From NCBI GenBank assembly GCA_017612755.1, contig JAGAFH010000139.1, positions 1 to 23,402 of the forward strand: a stretch of 23,402 bases of DNA. The letters run 5' to 3'. The stretch comes from Clostridiales bacterium (GTDB taxonomy: Bacteria; Bacillota; Clostridia; Saccharofermentanales; Saccharofermentanaceae). Shown here piece after piece: positions 1-7,785 of this stretch; position 1 is the first letter of the stretch; the number at the start of each line of letters is the position of its first letter. The notes beneath the pieces were generated by a model, which made no database searches, was not told the origin of the DNA, and was given only the letters and a program-made list of their open reading frames with translations. The position numbers and the translations under genes are program-made.

Positions 1-500
1 GAACAACAGTGGCATACTCCCGGAGAAGCGATAAGTTCTTCGCTTCTTAAGATATCCATACAGTCTCCTGTTGCCTCCCGCTCGTGAAGGATGATGGGGA
101 TATTGAATTCCTTAGCTATCTTAAGCTGTCGCCTGAAGACATCCCTCTGGATATCCCGGGGAGACAGGTCATAGTGGTAGTCCAGTCCGATCTCGCCTAA
201 AGCCATTATCTTCAGCTCTTCCCTTTCCTTGAGCCACTCCCTGAGCTGTCTTTCGGTCTCTTCACTCCAGGTCTTAGCCTCGTGGGGATGGACGCCAACA
301 GAGCAGTACAGGGATACGCCGTGAAGACCGTCGTACTTTCTTACGTAGTCAATTGCCTCCCGGGAAGTCTCTTCGCTGTCGGCAGGGATAAGTATCTTTG
401 TTACTCCCGCTTCTTTTGCACGAAAAAGCACATCTTCCGGGCAGATACCTTCTTCTTCGTATCTGCCGTCGTAAAGATGTGCATGTGTATCAAATATCAT
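1..500 (-). CDS. tatD: TatD-family metal-dependent hydrolase (DNase), partial at window edge
   Basis: TatD enzymes are cytosolic TIM-barrel metallohydrolases, described as 3'-5' DNases involved in DNA repair and quality control. Only the first 166 codons lie in the window; the frame runs off the left edge. Seen: the N-terminal metal motif DTHAHL (residues 4-9), the segment GVHPHEAK, the metal ligand motif GEIGLDY, the family segment FRRQLKIAKEFNIPIILHER and, at the edge, GVCHCCS, which matches the family's GVxHCFSG. The ATG lies 3 bases after the metG TAA with no clear Shine-Dalgarno of its own, so translation is probably coupled to metG. In Bacillus subtilis the homologue yabD also directly follows metS. 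The 5' part looks intact. Family assignment is secure; the DNase activity is taken from the family. Confidence 0.93.
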   Translation of the reverse strand, partial: MIFDTHAHLYDGRYEEEGICPEDVLFRAKEAGVTKILIPADSEETSREAIDYVRKYDGLHGVSLYCSVGVHPHEAKTWSEETERQLREWLKEREELKIMALGEIGLDYHYDLSPRDIQRDVFRRQLKIAKEFNIPIILHEREATGDCMDILRSEELIASPGVCHCC

Positions 501-503
501 ATC

Positions 504-2441
504 TTATGAGATGTCGGCACCGGGCTTGATGTCGTCACCCAGCTCGATAACGCGGAACTTGTCACCGTCCCTAACTGACATGATCATGCCGTTGCTCTCA
601 AGGCCCATCATCTTTCTGGGCTCCAGATTTACGATCATGGCAAGGGTCTTGCCGATAAGATCTTCAGGCTCGTAATACTTGGCGATGCCGGAAAGGACCT
701 GTCTCTCGCCGAAGCCGTCATCAACCTTGAACAGCAGGAGCTTGTCGGACTTCTTCACCTTCTCGCAGGAAAGGACCTTTACGGCTCTCAGGTCAAGGGC
801 TGCGAAGTTGTCGAACTTTGTAAGATCCTTCAAAGGCTCCTGGGGGAGCTCTCTTGCAGGCTTGTTAAGAGCCTCAAGTTCAGCCAGCTCCTTCTCGATA
901 TCGATCCTGGGGAAGAGCACTCTTCCCTTCTGTACTGTTACGTCAGCCTTAAGAGCATGCCTCTTGGAGGCTGCCTCCCAGGTGGTGCAGCACTCGCATG
1001 CTCCGATCTGCTCAAAGATCTCAGGGCAGATATGGGGCATAACGGGAGAAAGAAGGATAGCGCATCTTCTGACCGTATCGAGCAGGTTGTAAAGGACTGC
1101 CGCCAGTCTTCCCTTCTTAGACTCGTCCTTGGCAAGTACCCAGGGCTCGTTCTCGTCGATATACTTATTTGCTCTGGCGATGACCGTAAAGATCTTAGCA
1201 AGGGCATCGGATATATGAAGGGACTCGAAGTTTTCTGATACGAAATCAGGCAGCTCGTCCGTCATCTTCAGAAGATCCTCGTCGGAATCGTTAAACTCCT
1301 TATCCGCGGGAAGGGTTCCGTCAAAATACTTGATGGCCATGGCAACAGTTCTGGAAACGAGATTTCCCAGATCGTTTGCCAGGTCGCTGTTGATCCTGTT
1401 GAACATCATCTCATTTGAGTAAGGAGCATCCGCACCGAAGGGCATCTCCCGGAGAAGATGATATCTTAAGGCATCTACGCCATATCTCTCGCAGAGTACG
1501 AAGGGATCTATTACGTTTCCTACAGACTTACTCATCTTGCCGCCTGCGGCGCCGAAAGTGATCCAGCCGTGGCCATAGACCTTCTTGGGAAGGGGCTCCC
1601 CCAGAGCCATAAGGATGGCAGGCCAGATAAGGGTATGGAACCTGATGATCTCCTTGGCCATTACATGCATATCAGCAGGCCAGTATTTCTCATAGTCGTC
1701 GTACTTTTCGTTCATGTAGCCAAGGGCCGTGATATAGTTTGATAATGCGTCGATCCAGACATATACGATATGTCCCTCATCGAAATCCACGGGAACGCCC
1801 CAGGTAAAGCTGGTCCTTGAGACGCAGAGATCCTGAAGGCCGGGCTCGATGAAGTTGTTGATCATCTCGTTGACCCTGGACTTGGGATTAAGGAAATCCT
1901 TCTCCTCATCAAGAAGCAGTTCCTTGAGCTGGGGAGCGAACTGGGAGAGCTTGAAGAAATAGGCTTCCTCCGATGCATCCGTTACTTCACGTCCGCAGTC
2001 GGGGCACTTGCCGTCCACCAGCTGGCTCTCTGTCCAGAAAGACTCACAGGGCGTACAGTACTTCCCCTTGTATTCGCTCTTATAGATATAACCGGTGTCG
2101 TAAAGTTTCTTGAATATCTTCTGGACAGACTCGATATGGTAATCGTCAGTTGTTCTGATATAGCGGTCGTAAGTAATGCCCAGGGTGCCCCAGAGCTTTT
2201 TGAAATTCTCGACGATCTCATCTACATATGCCTTAGGTGTGACGCCGGCTTCAGCCGCCTTCTTCTCTATCTTCTGTCCGTGCTCATCAGTACCTGTGAG
2301 AAACATTACATCAAAGCCCTGCATTCGCTTCATCCTGGCAACGACATCGCAGGCGAGGGTCGTATAGCAGTGACCGATGTGCGGGTCGCCCGAAGGATAG
2401 TAAATGGGCGTAGTGATGTAAAAGGGCTTCTTCTCAGACAT
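504..2441 (-). CDS. metG: Methionyl-tRNA synthetase with C-terminal tRNA-binding domain
   Basis: Charges tRNA-Met with methionine in the cytosol. The 645-residue protein has the class I HIGH motif at residues 21-24, a zinc-knuckle-like insertion (CTPC and CPDCG), the KMSKS loop (GGKMSKSVGN), an alpha-helical anticodon-binding region, and a C-terminal Trbp111/EMAPII-like OB-fold tRNA-binding domain over roughly the last 105 residues (starts near FAALDLRAVKV). Size and domain order are those of the long bacterial form (MetG/MetS). The start is fixed by AAGGAGG six bases before ATG. A promoter (TTGAAT-17-TATAAT) overlaps the 3' end of the upstream GGDEF/EAL gene, so metG can be expressed independently. 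Its leader is under 40 bases, too short for a T-box. tatD follows with 3 bases between stop and ATG. Confidence 0.98.
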   Translation of the reverse strand: MSEKKPFYITTPIYYPSGDPHIGHCYTTLACDVVARMKRMQGFDVMFLTGTDEHGQKIEKKAAEAGVTPKAYVDEIVENFKKLWGTLGITYDRYIRTTDDYHIESVQKIFKKLYDTGYIYKSEYKGKYCTPCESFWTESQLVDGKCPDCGREVTDASEEAYFFKLSQFAPQLKELLLDEEKDFLNPKSRVNEMINNFIEPGLQDLCVSRTSFTWGVPVDFDEGHIVYVWIDALSNYITALGYMNEKYDDYEKYWPADMHVMAKEIIRFHTLIWPAILMALGEPLPKKVYGHGWITFGAAGGKMSKSVGNVIDPFVLCERYGVDALRYHLLREMPFGADAPYSNEMMFNRINSDLANDLGNLVSRTVAMAIKYFDGTLPADKEFNDSDEDLLKMTDELPDFVSENFESLHISDALAKIFTVIARANKYIDENEPWVLAKDESKKGRLAAVLYNLLDTVRRCAILLSPVMPHICPEIFEQIGACECCTTWEAASKRHALKADVTVQKGRVLFPRIDIEKELAELEALNKPARELPQEPLKDLTKFDNFAALDLRAVKVLSCEKVKKSDKLLLFKVDDGFGERQVLSGIAKYYEPEDLIGKTLAMIVNLEPRKMMGLESNGMIMSVRDGDKFRVIELGDDIKPGADIS

Positions 2442-2475
2442 AATGAGCCTCCTTAAATAAAGTGATAACCCGTTA

Positions 2476-2504
2476 ATTATAGTTATTTATGTGATGAAAT
2501 TCAA
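2476..2504 (-). promoter_or_regulatory. Predicted sigma-A promoter of metG
   Basis: On the minus strand TTGAAT (2504-2499), a 17-base spacer and a perfect TATAAT (2481-2476). The transcription start would be near 2469, giving a leader of about 28 bases that contains the metG AAGGAGG. The -35 box overlaps the stop codon of the upstream EAL gene. Confidence 0.7.
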
Positions 2505-4963
2505 GAAAAGTACTGATTCCAGAAAGCGAAAACAGACATGGGCTTTCCAAAGTAATAACCCTGGAATATATCGGCACCCATATCCTTGATGGCATTAGCC
2601 TGGGACTCGGTCTCGATACCCTCTACCACGACCCCGATGCCGATGGAATGGGCCAGCTCGGTCATAGCGGAGATGAATGCCCTGTTGAACTCGACGGTCT
2701 CCATGTCGTCTACGAAGGTCTTGTCTATCTTGATCTCGCTTACGGGCAGTTCCTTCAGATAGTTGAAGGAAGAGTAGCCGGAACCGAAGTCGTCAAGGGC
2801 AGTCCTGATATTGTTGTTGTTAAGGTCGAAAAGGTTCTTTCTGCAAAGAGCCATATTCTTCATAAAAGATGTCTCCGTAAGCTCTATAAGAAGGTTTGCC
2901 GGGGACAGGTTATATCTGTCTATAACGCTCATTACCTCCTGGGCGAAATCCTTCTTGATGAGATCGTCCGCAGTAGCATTTACATGGATATAGAATTCCT
3001 TGGGAGCGCCCTTGGAGATCCACTTGGCGCACTGCTTTGCAGCCTCGTTTAAGATCCAGGAACCCACAGGACCCATCTGGTCCGCCGTCTCAAGAGCAGC
3101 AACGACTTTCTCGGGATTAGCCAGTTCTCCGGAAGGAGTCTGCCACCTGAGAAGGGCCTCAGCGCCTACGAGCTCCCCGCTCTTTGCATCGAAAAGAGGC
3201 TGGTAGTAAAGCTGGAAGTTCTCCATGTTGTTCCTGATACACTGGGAGATCTGGACCTCAAAGTCCACCCTCTCCTTCAGCTCGTGCATATCGACGGGAG
3301 AGAAGATGGAGTACTTGAGTTTCTTATCCTGCTTGACCTTGTGAAGGGCGATCTCTGCGTGTGTGAGAAGTTCCTCAACAGTATTGCTCTCGGGATAGAA
3401 AGCAGCTGCCAGGCCCAAGGATATGAAGAAGGATCCCTGTCCCGTCTCCAGGGGCTGGATCGTATATTCGTGGATATTCGTCATGAAATCGGTAACTGTC
3501 TTCTGGGTGGCATCAGGCCACAGGATGGCGAATGTATCGATGCCTATATGATAGACGTTCGTATCCTGGGGACAGTAACTCTTGAGAAGGTCCGAAAGGG
3601 CCAGAAGGATCTCATTTCCTACGGATCTTCCGTATCTGTCGTTAAAAGCCGAGAAATCCTTGATATCTGCCAGGATGATGGCAGCCGTCAGGATATCCTT
3701 ATCCCTGATGAGCCTCTGGGCGTCAGATGTGAGCTTGTCCCTGGTGGGAAGTCCCGTCAGCTCGTGGCAGGCTTCTTTCTTCTCCACCGTCTCCTTGACC
3801 TCATTCATCTGGGAAAGGTCGAAAGCCGTACCGACTATGGTATTTATCTTGGTGATCGTATCGGTATAGGATCTTCCGCGGCAGGCCAGCCAGATGATCT
3901 TGTCTTCCTTTGTCCTGACCCTGATCTCCATGGAAAAGCTCCTGCCAATCTCGGTTATGATCCTGTGGAAGGAATTCCTGAATCTCTTCCTGTCTTCTTC
4001 GATAACATATTCAGCCATTATCTCCACGAAGTCACCTGAGATCTCAAGAGGGACCTCCGGGAATATCTCCTTGATATTCTCCGAAAACCTGATGGTGGAA
4101 AGATTGATATCCGCAGTAAAGACGATTGCATTTGAGACATCGATTATGTTGTCCTTCTTGCGGGTCTCACATATAAGACCTGTAACGTCAGAAAATGAGC
4201 CTGAAACATATCTAGAATCTCCTCCCATCCTGCCGTCTGTTCCGGCATCGGAGAATCCGTCAAACCTCAGATGGAGCTCTCCCCTTCCGGGAGCCAGGAA
4301 TCTTATAATGATCCCCTTACCCTCGTCCTGGTGGTCGATAAAGCCGTTAAAAAGATCTGTTATCTTATCCTTGTCATCAGGATGGATATAGTTGCGGATC
4401 TCAGAAGAGAACTTCTTGACAACACTGCTGACAAGGTCGAAATCCTCCACGAACTTATTGCTCATATAGCATGTGTCTTCAAAGACATCATAAGTGAAAA
4501 GATAAGTGTCGGAGCCTTCACCGAACAGCTGGTTATACGCCTTCCGGGAGATATCCTCCGACTTGTCGGAAACAACGCCTGCTATATATCTGCTGCTTCC
4601 GATGTTGACGATCTCCATATCTACGCTGATCTTAAAGATCTCGGATTCAGACCGTCTGATGGAATGGGTCAGGGAAACATGCTCGAACCTGTCTGAAGTC
4701 AGCTCACCGATAACGGCATCATAAGTACCTGCAACCTCTGCTCTCTCATCTTCGGGAATATACTGGAAGAAAGCTGTAAGCAGCATTTCCTCAGAGGCCT
4801 CCTGGCCGATCATCTCTTTCATCTTGTCGGAGAACATGATCCTCTTTTCCCAGGGCTTGATCACAAATGTACAGAACACCGAACCTTCAAGGACCGGCAG
4901 GAAGTCAGAAAACGGCATGTCGCTGATATATGAGAGCAGTTCTTCTCTTCCGAGTTCTTCCAT
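2501..4963 (-). CDS. Cytosolic PAS-like/degenerate GGDEF/EAL protein (likely c-di-GMP phosphodiesterase)
   Basis: An 820-residue protein without signal peptide or membrane segment. The first ~385 residues look like two or three PAS-like sensory units (about 20-135, 150-262 and 275-385, the last with the PAC-like stretch IIWLACRGR). Residues ~400-555 are a GGDEF domain whose signature reads GIDTF (474-478) instead of GGDEF, so cyclase activity is unlikely. Residues ~570-818 are an EAL domain with the catalytic set visible: E602 in EALLRW, N662, E694 (IELTET), D724-D725 (DDFG), K745, E781 (EGIET) and Q801. By family knowledge this predicts hydrolysis of cyclic di-GMP, possibly with the dead GGDEF binding GTP as a regulator. 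The ATG has GGAGA six bases upstream and lies 29 bases after rsmI, so it can be read with that operon. The sensed ligand is unknown. Confidence 0.93.
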   Translation of the reverse strand: MEELGREELLSYISDMPFSDFLPVLEGSVFCTFVIKPWEKRIMFSDKMKEMIGQEASEEMLLTAFFQYIPEDERAEVAGTYDAVIGELTSDRFEHVSLTHSIRRSESEIFKISVDMEIVNIGSSRYIAGVVSDKSEDISRKAYNQLFGEGSDTYLFTYDVFEDTCYMSNKFVEDFDLVSSVVKKFSSEIRNYIHPDDKDKITDLFNGFIDHQDEGKGIIIRFLAPGRGELHLRFDGFSDAGTDGRMGGDSRYVSGSFSDVTGLICETRKKDNIIDVSNAIVFTADINLSTIRFSENIKEIFPEVPLEISGDFVEIMAEYVIEEDRKRFRNSFHRIITEIGRSFSMEIRVRTKEDKIIWLACRGRSYTDTITKINTIVGTAFDLSQMNEVKETVEKKEACHELTGLPTRDKLTSDAQRLIRDKDILTAAIILADIKDFSAFNDRYGRSVGNEILLALSDLLKSYCPQDTNVYHIGIDTFAILWPDATQKTVTDFMTNIHEYTIQPLETGQGSFFISLGLAAAFYPESNTVEELLTHAEIALHKVKQDKKLKYSIFSPVDMHELKERVDFEVQISQCIRNNMENFQLYYQPLFDAKSGELVGAEALLRWQTPSGELANPEKVVAALETADQMGPVGSWILNEAAKQCAKWISKGAPKEFYIHVNATADDLIKKDFAQEVMSVIDRYNLSPANLLIELTETSFMKNMALCRKNLFDLNNNNIRTALDDFGSGYSSFNYLKELPVSEIKIDKTFVDDMETVEFNRAFISAMTELAHSIGIGVVVEGIETESQANAIKDMGADIFQGYYFGKPMSVFAFWNQYFS

Positions 4964-4992
4964 GATATATCTCCGTTCAAGTGATACATCTA

Positions 4993-5814
4993 TTATTTTA
5001 ACAGATTTATGATATAAGAGTATAATACTTTTTTATTTTTTCCTGTTATGGAAGAAACTTCGGATGCTATCTGCTTTGTGGACATGCCCTCTTCATGAAA
5101 TCTCCGGATCAGGGCATCCGTATCCTCATCAGAATATTCCGCCACTTTCTTAAGGGGCTCAAGACATACTACGAACTCTCCCTTGGGAGCTGTTGCAGTA
5201 AAATGCTGCTCCGCCTCTGAAACGGTCAGGCGGACCACCTCTTCGTACTTCTTCGTAAGCTCACGGCAGAAGGCGGCGGAAGAATCTCCAAAACCGTATT
5301 CCTTCAGTTCCCCTATAAGTTTTAAAAGCCTGTGGGGAGCCTCGTAGATCACCATGGTCTCATCAATGGAAGTAAGGGCCTTGAGCCGTTCCTTACGGGG
5401 ACCGCCCTCAGAAGGAAGAAATCCTTCAAAGTGATAATGTGTAGTGTCAAGGCCGCTCAATACAAGGGCCGTAACAGCAGCCACGGGCCCCGGCACCGTT
5501 GTGACCTGTAAATCATTTGCTATACATTGTTTTACAAGAAGTTCTCCGGGATCACTGACGGAAGGCATGCCAGCATCTGATACAAGGGCTATATCCATCC
5601 CGGCCTTGAGTTTATTAATGAGTATCTCTCCCTTACTGGCCTTATTATGCTCATGATAAGAGATCAGGGAATTTTCGATACCGAATTCCTTAAGGAGGAG
5701 TCCTGTCCTTCTTGTGTCTTCACAGGCAATAAGATCCACCTGTGACAGGATCTCCTTAGCCCTGGGAGAAAGATCCCCCAGATTACCGATGGGTGTTCCT
5801 ACTAGATAAAGCAA
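4993..5814 (-). CDS. rsmI: 16S rRNA (cytidine1402-2'-O)-methyltransferase RsmI
   Basis: Methylates the 2'-OH of C1402 in the 16S rRNA decoding centre using SAM. The 273-residue protein shows the tetrapyrrole-methylase fold motifs GTPIGNLGDLSPRA at the N-terminus, CEDTRRTGLLL, SDAGMPSVSDPG and VPGPVAAVTAL, plus the C-terminal helix-turn-helix-like domain typical of full-length RsmI. The start is TTG, not ATG: LYLVGTPIGN aligns with the family N-terminus, and GGAGGAG lies 8 bases upstream. It overlaps the 3' end of trmN6 by 13 bases, so the two are probably translationally coupled. Bacillus subtilis has the same order (yabB ... yabC). Confidence 0.97.
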   Translation of the reverse strand: MLYLVGTPIGNLGDLSPRAKEILSQVDLIACEDTRRTGLLLKEFGIENSLISYHEHNKASKGEILINKLKAGMDIALVSDAGMPSVSDPGELLVKQCIANDLQVTTVPGPVAAVTALVLSGLDTTHYHFEGFLPSEGGPRKERLKALTSIDETMVIYEAPHRLLKLIGELKEYGFGDSSAAFCRELTKKYEEVVRLTVSEAEQHFTATAPKGEFVVCLEPLKKVAEYSDEDTDALIRRFHEEGMSTKQIASEVSSITGKNKKVLYSYIINLLK

Positions 5815-6590
5815 TCTGTGTGCTCCTCCTCATATATTCTCTTAAGTTCTTCACTCATGACAGGACTGTCCTTTCCGTCTCTTCTGTTAAGGATAAGAGG
5901 CGGCAGTATCTTCATATCACTTCCCGATGCCCCTTTCTTTCCTGCCAGAAGGAACATGGACGCATTCCTGTCCTCAAAGGGATGGACAGCCATAAGCCTT
6001 ACGGGCTTGATCCTGTACTTTTCGTATATGCTCATGATCTCAGGCAGCCGGTCCCCGTGCATCACCATTATTATATAACCTGATGACTGTCTGACCCTTG
6101 AAGCGGCCACGGAGATAAAGTCCTCTGCCGTGCCGTTCTCTTCGAACCTTCCTGCCAGACGTTCCCCGTCACCCTCTGCCCTTGCCGCAGGTCCGGATCC
6201 CCTGTTAAAGAACGGAGGGTTCATAAATACGATATCATACTGCTTCGATCTTATGTCAGAGGGAAGTTTCCTTATGTCGCAGTTAAAAGATATCATCCTT
6301 CCTGACAGACCGTTGAGCTTTATATTCTCTTCTAAGACCTCCGCCGGCTTTTCCATTATCTCCACTGCATCTATGGATACGTCATCACTTCTGGCAGCCA
6401 GACAGAGGCTTGCTCCTCCGCATCCGCTTCCCAGTTCAAGGGCGGTACAGGCCTTTCCCTTCCTTACAAAGGATGCGGCAAACCAGGCCAGAAGTACGGA
6501 ATCGGTCCCGAAGCGGAAACCTTCCTTCTGCTGATACATCTTATATCCCCGTCTTCCCAGGTCTTCCAAAGTGAGATCTTCAGTATCCAA
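5802..6590 (-). CDS. trmN6: TrmN6/YabB-type SAM-dependent tRNA (adenine-N6) methyltransferase
   Basis: The 262-residue protein has the Rossmann motif I LELGSGCGG, an acidic post-motif (IDAVEIMEK) and the NPPF motif of amino/N6-adenine methyltransferases (MNPPFF). Known relatives (E. coli TrmN6/YfiC, B. subtilis YabB) methylate A37 of tRNA1-Val; the exact target here is inferred. The start is TTG with GGAGG six bases upstream; the N-terminus (EDLGRRGYKMYQQKEGFRFGTDSVLL) matches the family, and no ATG is better placed. The ribosome binding site follows directly after the T-tract of the ferredoxin terminator, and a promoter appears nested in that hairpin. Overlaps rsmI by 13 bases. Confidence 0.92.
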   Translation of the reverse strand: MDTEDLTLEDLGRRGYKMYQQKEGFRFGTDSVLLAWFAASFVRKGKACTALELGSGCGGASLCLAARSDDVSIDAVEIMEKPAEVLEENIKLNGLSGRMISFNCDIRKLPSDIRSKQYDIVFMNPPFFNRGSGPAARAEGDGERLAGRFEENGTAEDFISVAASRVRQSSGYIIMVMHGDRLPEIMSIYEKYRIKPVRLMAVHPFEDRNASMFLLAGKKGASGSDMKILPPLILNRRDGKDSPVMSEELKRIYEEEHTDCFI

Positions 6591-6601
6591 GAGATCCTCC
6601 G

Positions 6602-6640
6602 AAAATAAAAAGCTTCCCGGATATTATACATCCGGGAAGC
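6602..6640 (-). terminator. Rho-independent terminator after the ferredoxin gene
   Basis: On the minus strand a perfect 11-bp stem (GCTTCCCGGAT, 6640-6630, with ATCCGGGAAGC, 6622-6612), a 7-base loop (GTATAAT) and a tail of TTTTTATTTT. It lies 28 bases after the ferredoxin stop and 12 bases before the trmN6 start codon. The loop contains TATAAT, see the promoter entry. Confidence 0.9.
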
Positions 6641-6651
6641 CGATTTCTCAT
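6623..6651 (-). promoter_or_regulatory. Possible trmN6 promoter with its -10 box in the terminator loop
   Basis: A perfect TATAAT (6628-6623) in the loop of the ferredoxin terminator, with ATGAGA (6651-6646, 4 of 6 to TTGACA) 17 bases upstream. Start predicted near 6616, giving a ~25-base leader that carries the trmN6 GGAGG. It would be the only promoter between the terminator and trmN6; the -35 is weak. Confidence 0.45.
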
Positions 6652-6667
6652 TGTCTATATTTCCGTA

Positions 6668-6838
6668 TTACTCTTCAGAAATAGCAGATACGGGACATGC
6701 TGCCTCGCAGGAACCGCAGGAAAGGCAAGCCTCAGCATCGATCTGATACTGTGTATCGCCCTCGGCAATAGCTGAAACGGGACAAACCTCTGCGCAGGAA
6801 CCGCAGGAGATGCATGCATCTGAAATTACATAAGCCAT
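6668..6838 (-). CDS. Small 2x[4Fe-4S] ferredoxin
   Basis: A 56-residue clostridial-type electron carrier. It has two CxxCxxCxxxCP clusters: CISCGSCAEVCP near residue 9 and CLSCGSCEAACP near residue 38, related by an internal duplication with PVSAI after each. This is the usual length for this ferredoxin class, which passes low-potential electrons in the cytosol of anaerobes. Start ATG (6838) with AAGGAGGG eight bases upstream; stop TAA at 6670-6668, followed by a strong terminator. It occupies the place between ricT and trmN6 where B. subtilis has yabA. The ~90 bases upstream are AT-rich and probably hold its promoter, but no convincing -35/-10 pair was found. Its redox partner cannot be named from the context. 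Confidence 0.96.
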   Translation of the reverse strand: MAYVISDACISCGSCAEVCPVSAIAEGDTQYQIDAEACLSCGSCEAACPVSAISEE

Positions 6839-6927
6839 TAATAAAACCCTCCTTATTGAGTTAGTCAGTTTATTATTACATATATTTGTCCTAAAACAAG
6901 GGCAATATAACAGAGTTTACATTTTGT

Positions 6928-7785
6928 TTATGAACCTGCGGGACATCCGTCGCAGCCGGGGCAGTCCTCACCGCCACAGTTCAAGGGCTCCAGGCCTTCC
7001 CAGTCAAAGACCTCCACCTCATCCATATCATCGTGGGTAAACTTAACGGTAACTTTTTCCGTAAGAAGGTTAACATCGCTTACCACGCCGACTCCGTGGG
7101 GAGTCCTGATCTTCTTTCCGGTCTTGGGAAGCCTCTTGTGGGCATCAGCATATGCTTCCTTCTCAAACTGAAGGCAGCACATGAGCCTTCCGCAGGCTCC
7201 GTTGAGCTTTGTGGGATTAAGGGACATGCCCTGATCCCTCGCCATCCGTAAGGTAACTGGAGCAAAGTGGTTCAGGAAGGTGCAGCAGCAGAGCTCACGG
7301 CCGCAGATGCCGATACCGCCCACCAGCTTTGCCTGGTCCCTGGAACCGATCTGCCTCAGTTCGATCCTGGCGCGGAAAGCTGCCGCCAGATCCTTGACCA
7401 GCTCCCTGAAATCCACCCTGTTGTCGGAAGTGAAGTAGAAGATGACCTTCTTGCCGTCGAAGGCGAAGACCGCATCGATAAGGTTCATGTCCAGCTGGTG
7501 CTTTTCGATAAGCTGAAGACATCTTTCGTAGGCCTCCTGCTCCTTCTCTTTCTTGAGCTCGTATCTCTCCAGTTCCTTCTCGTTAGCAAACCTCAGTACC
7601 GGAAGGACATCTTCCCCTATCTGGGAATCCTCCACTTCGATGGGTTCATCTATGACATGGGCAAGATCGATACCCATGGAAGTCTCCACCATGACTGCAT
7701 CGCCGATCTTCAGGTCGATGTCGTCACATGTGAATCTGTATGCCTTGCCGGCATCACGAAATCTAAGATTGACCGTCCGTCTCAT
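6928..7785 (-). CDS. ricT: PSP1-domain protein RicT (YaaT family)
   Basis: A 285-residue member of the PSP1 C-terminal-domain family. In B. subtilis YaaT/RicT, with RicA and RicF, forms a Fe-S-containing complex that affects RNase Y-dependent mRNA maturation, sporulation and competence. Seen: the PSP1 core VIFYFTSDNRVDFRELVKDL, the cysteine-rich segments CGRELCCCTFL and CGRLMCCLQFE that mark the family, and a C-terminal cysteine cluster (CGGEDCPGCDGC) that could bind metal or Fe-S. The ATG follows the holB stop directly (TAAATG), with AAAGGAG about nine bases upstream. The order holB-ricT is the same as in B. subtilis. RicA and RicF are not in this window. Confidence 0.95.
   Translation of the reverse strand: MRRTVNLRFRDAGKAYRFTCDDIDLKIGDAVMVETSMGIDLAHVIDEPIEVEDSQIGEDVLPVLRFANEKELERYELKKEKEQEAYERCLQLIEKHQLDMNLIDAVFAFDGKKVIFYFTSDNRVDFRELVKDLAAAFRARIELRQIGSRDQAKLVGGIGICGRELCCCTFLNHFAPVTLRMARDQGMSLNPTKLNGACGRLMCCLQFEKEAYADAHKRLPKTGKKIRTPHGVGVVSDVNLLTEKVTVKFTHDDMDEVEVFDWEGLEPLNCGGEDCPGCDGCPAGS

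Noticed and set aside
282..509. Open frame at the left end on the plus strand
   Set aside because: It is antisense to tatD and metG ends, with no motif and a poor start. The minus-strand reading gives a clear TatD protein.
2442..2500. T-box or SAM riboswitch before metG
   Set aside because: The intergenic region is 59 bases and the predicted leader is under 40, far too short for either. Only a promoter and a ribosome binding site are present.
6652..6657. TAGACA (minus strand) as -35 box for trmN6
   Set aside because: It matches well but sits 23 bases from the -10 box. The weaker ATGAGA at 17 bases is preferred.
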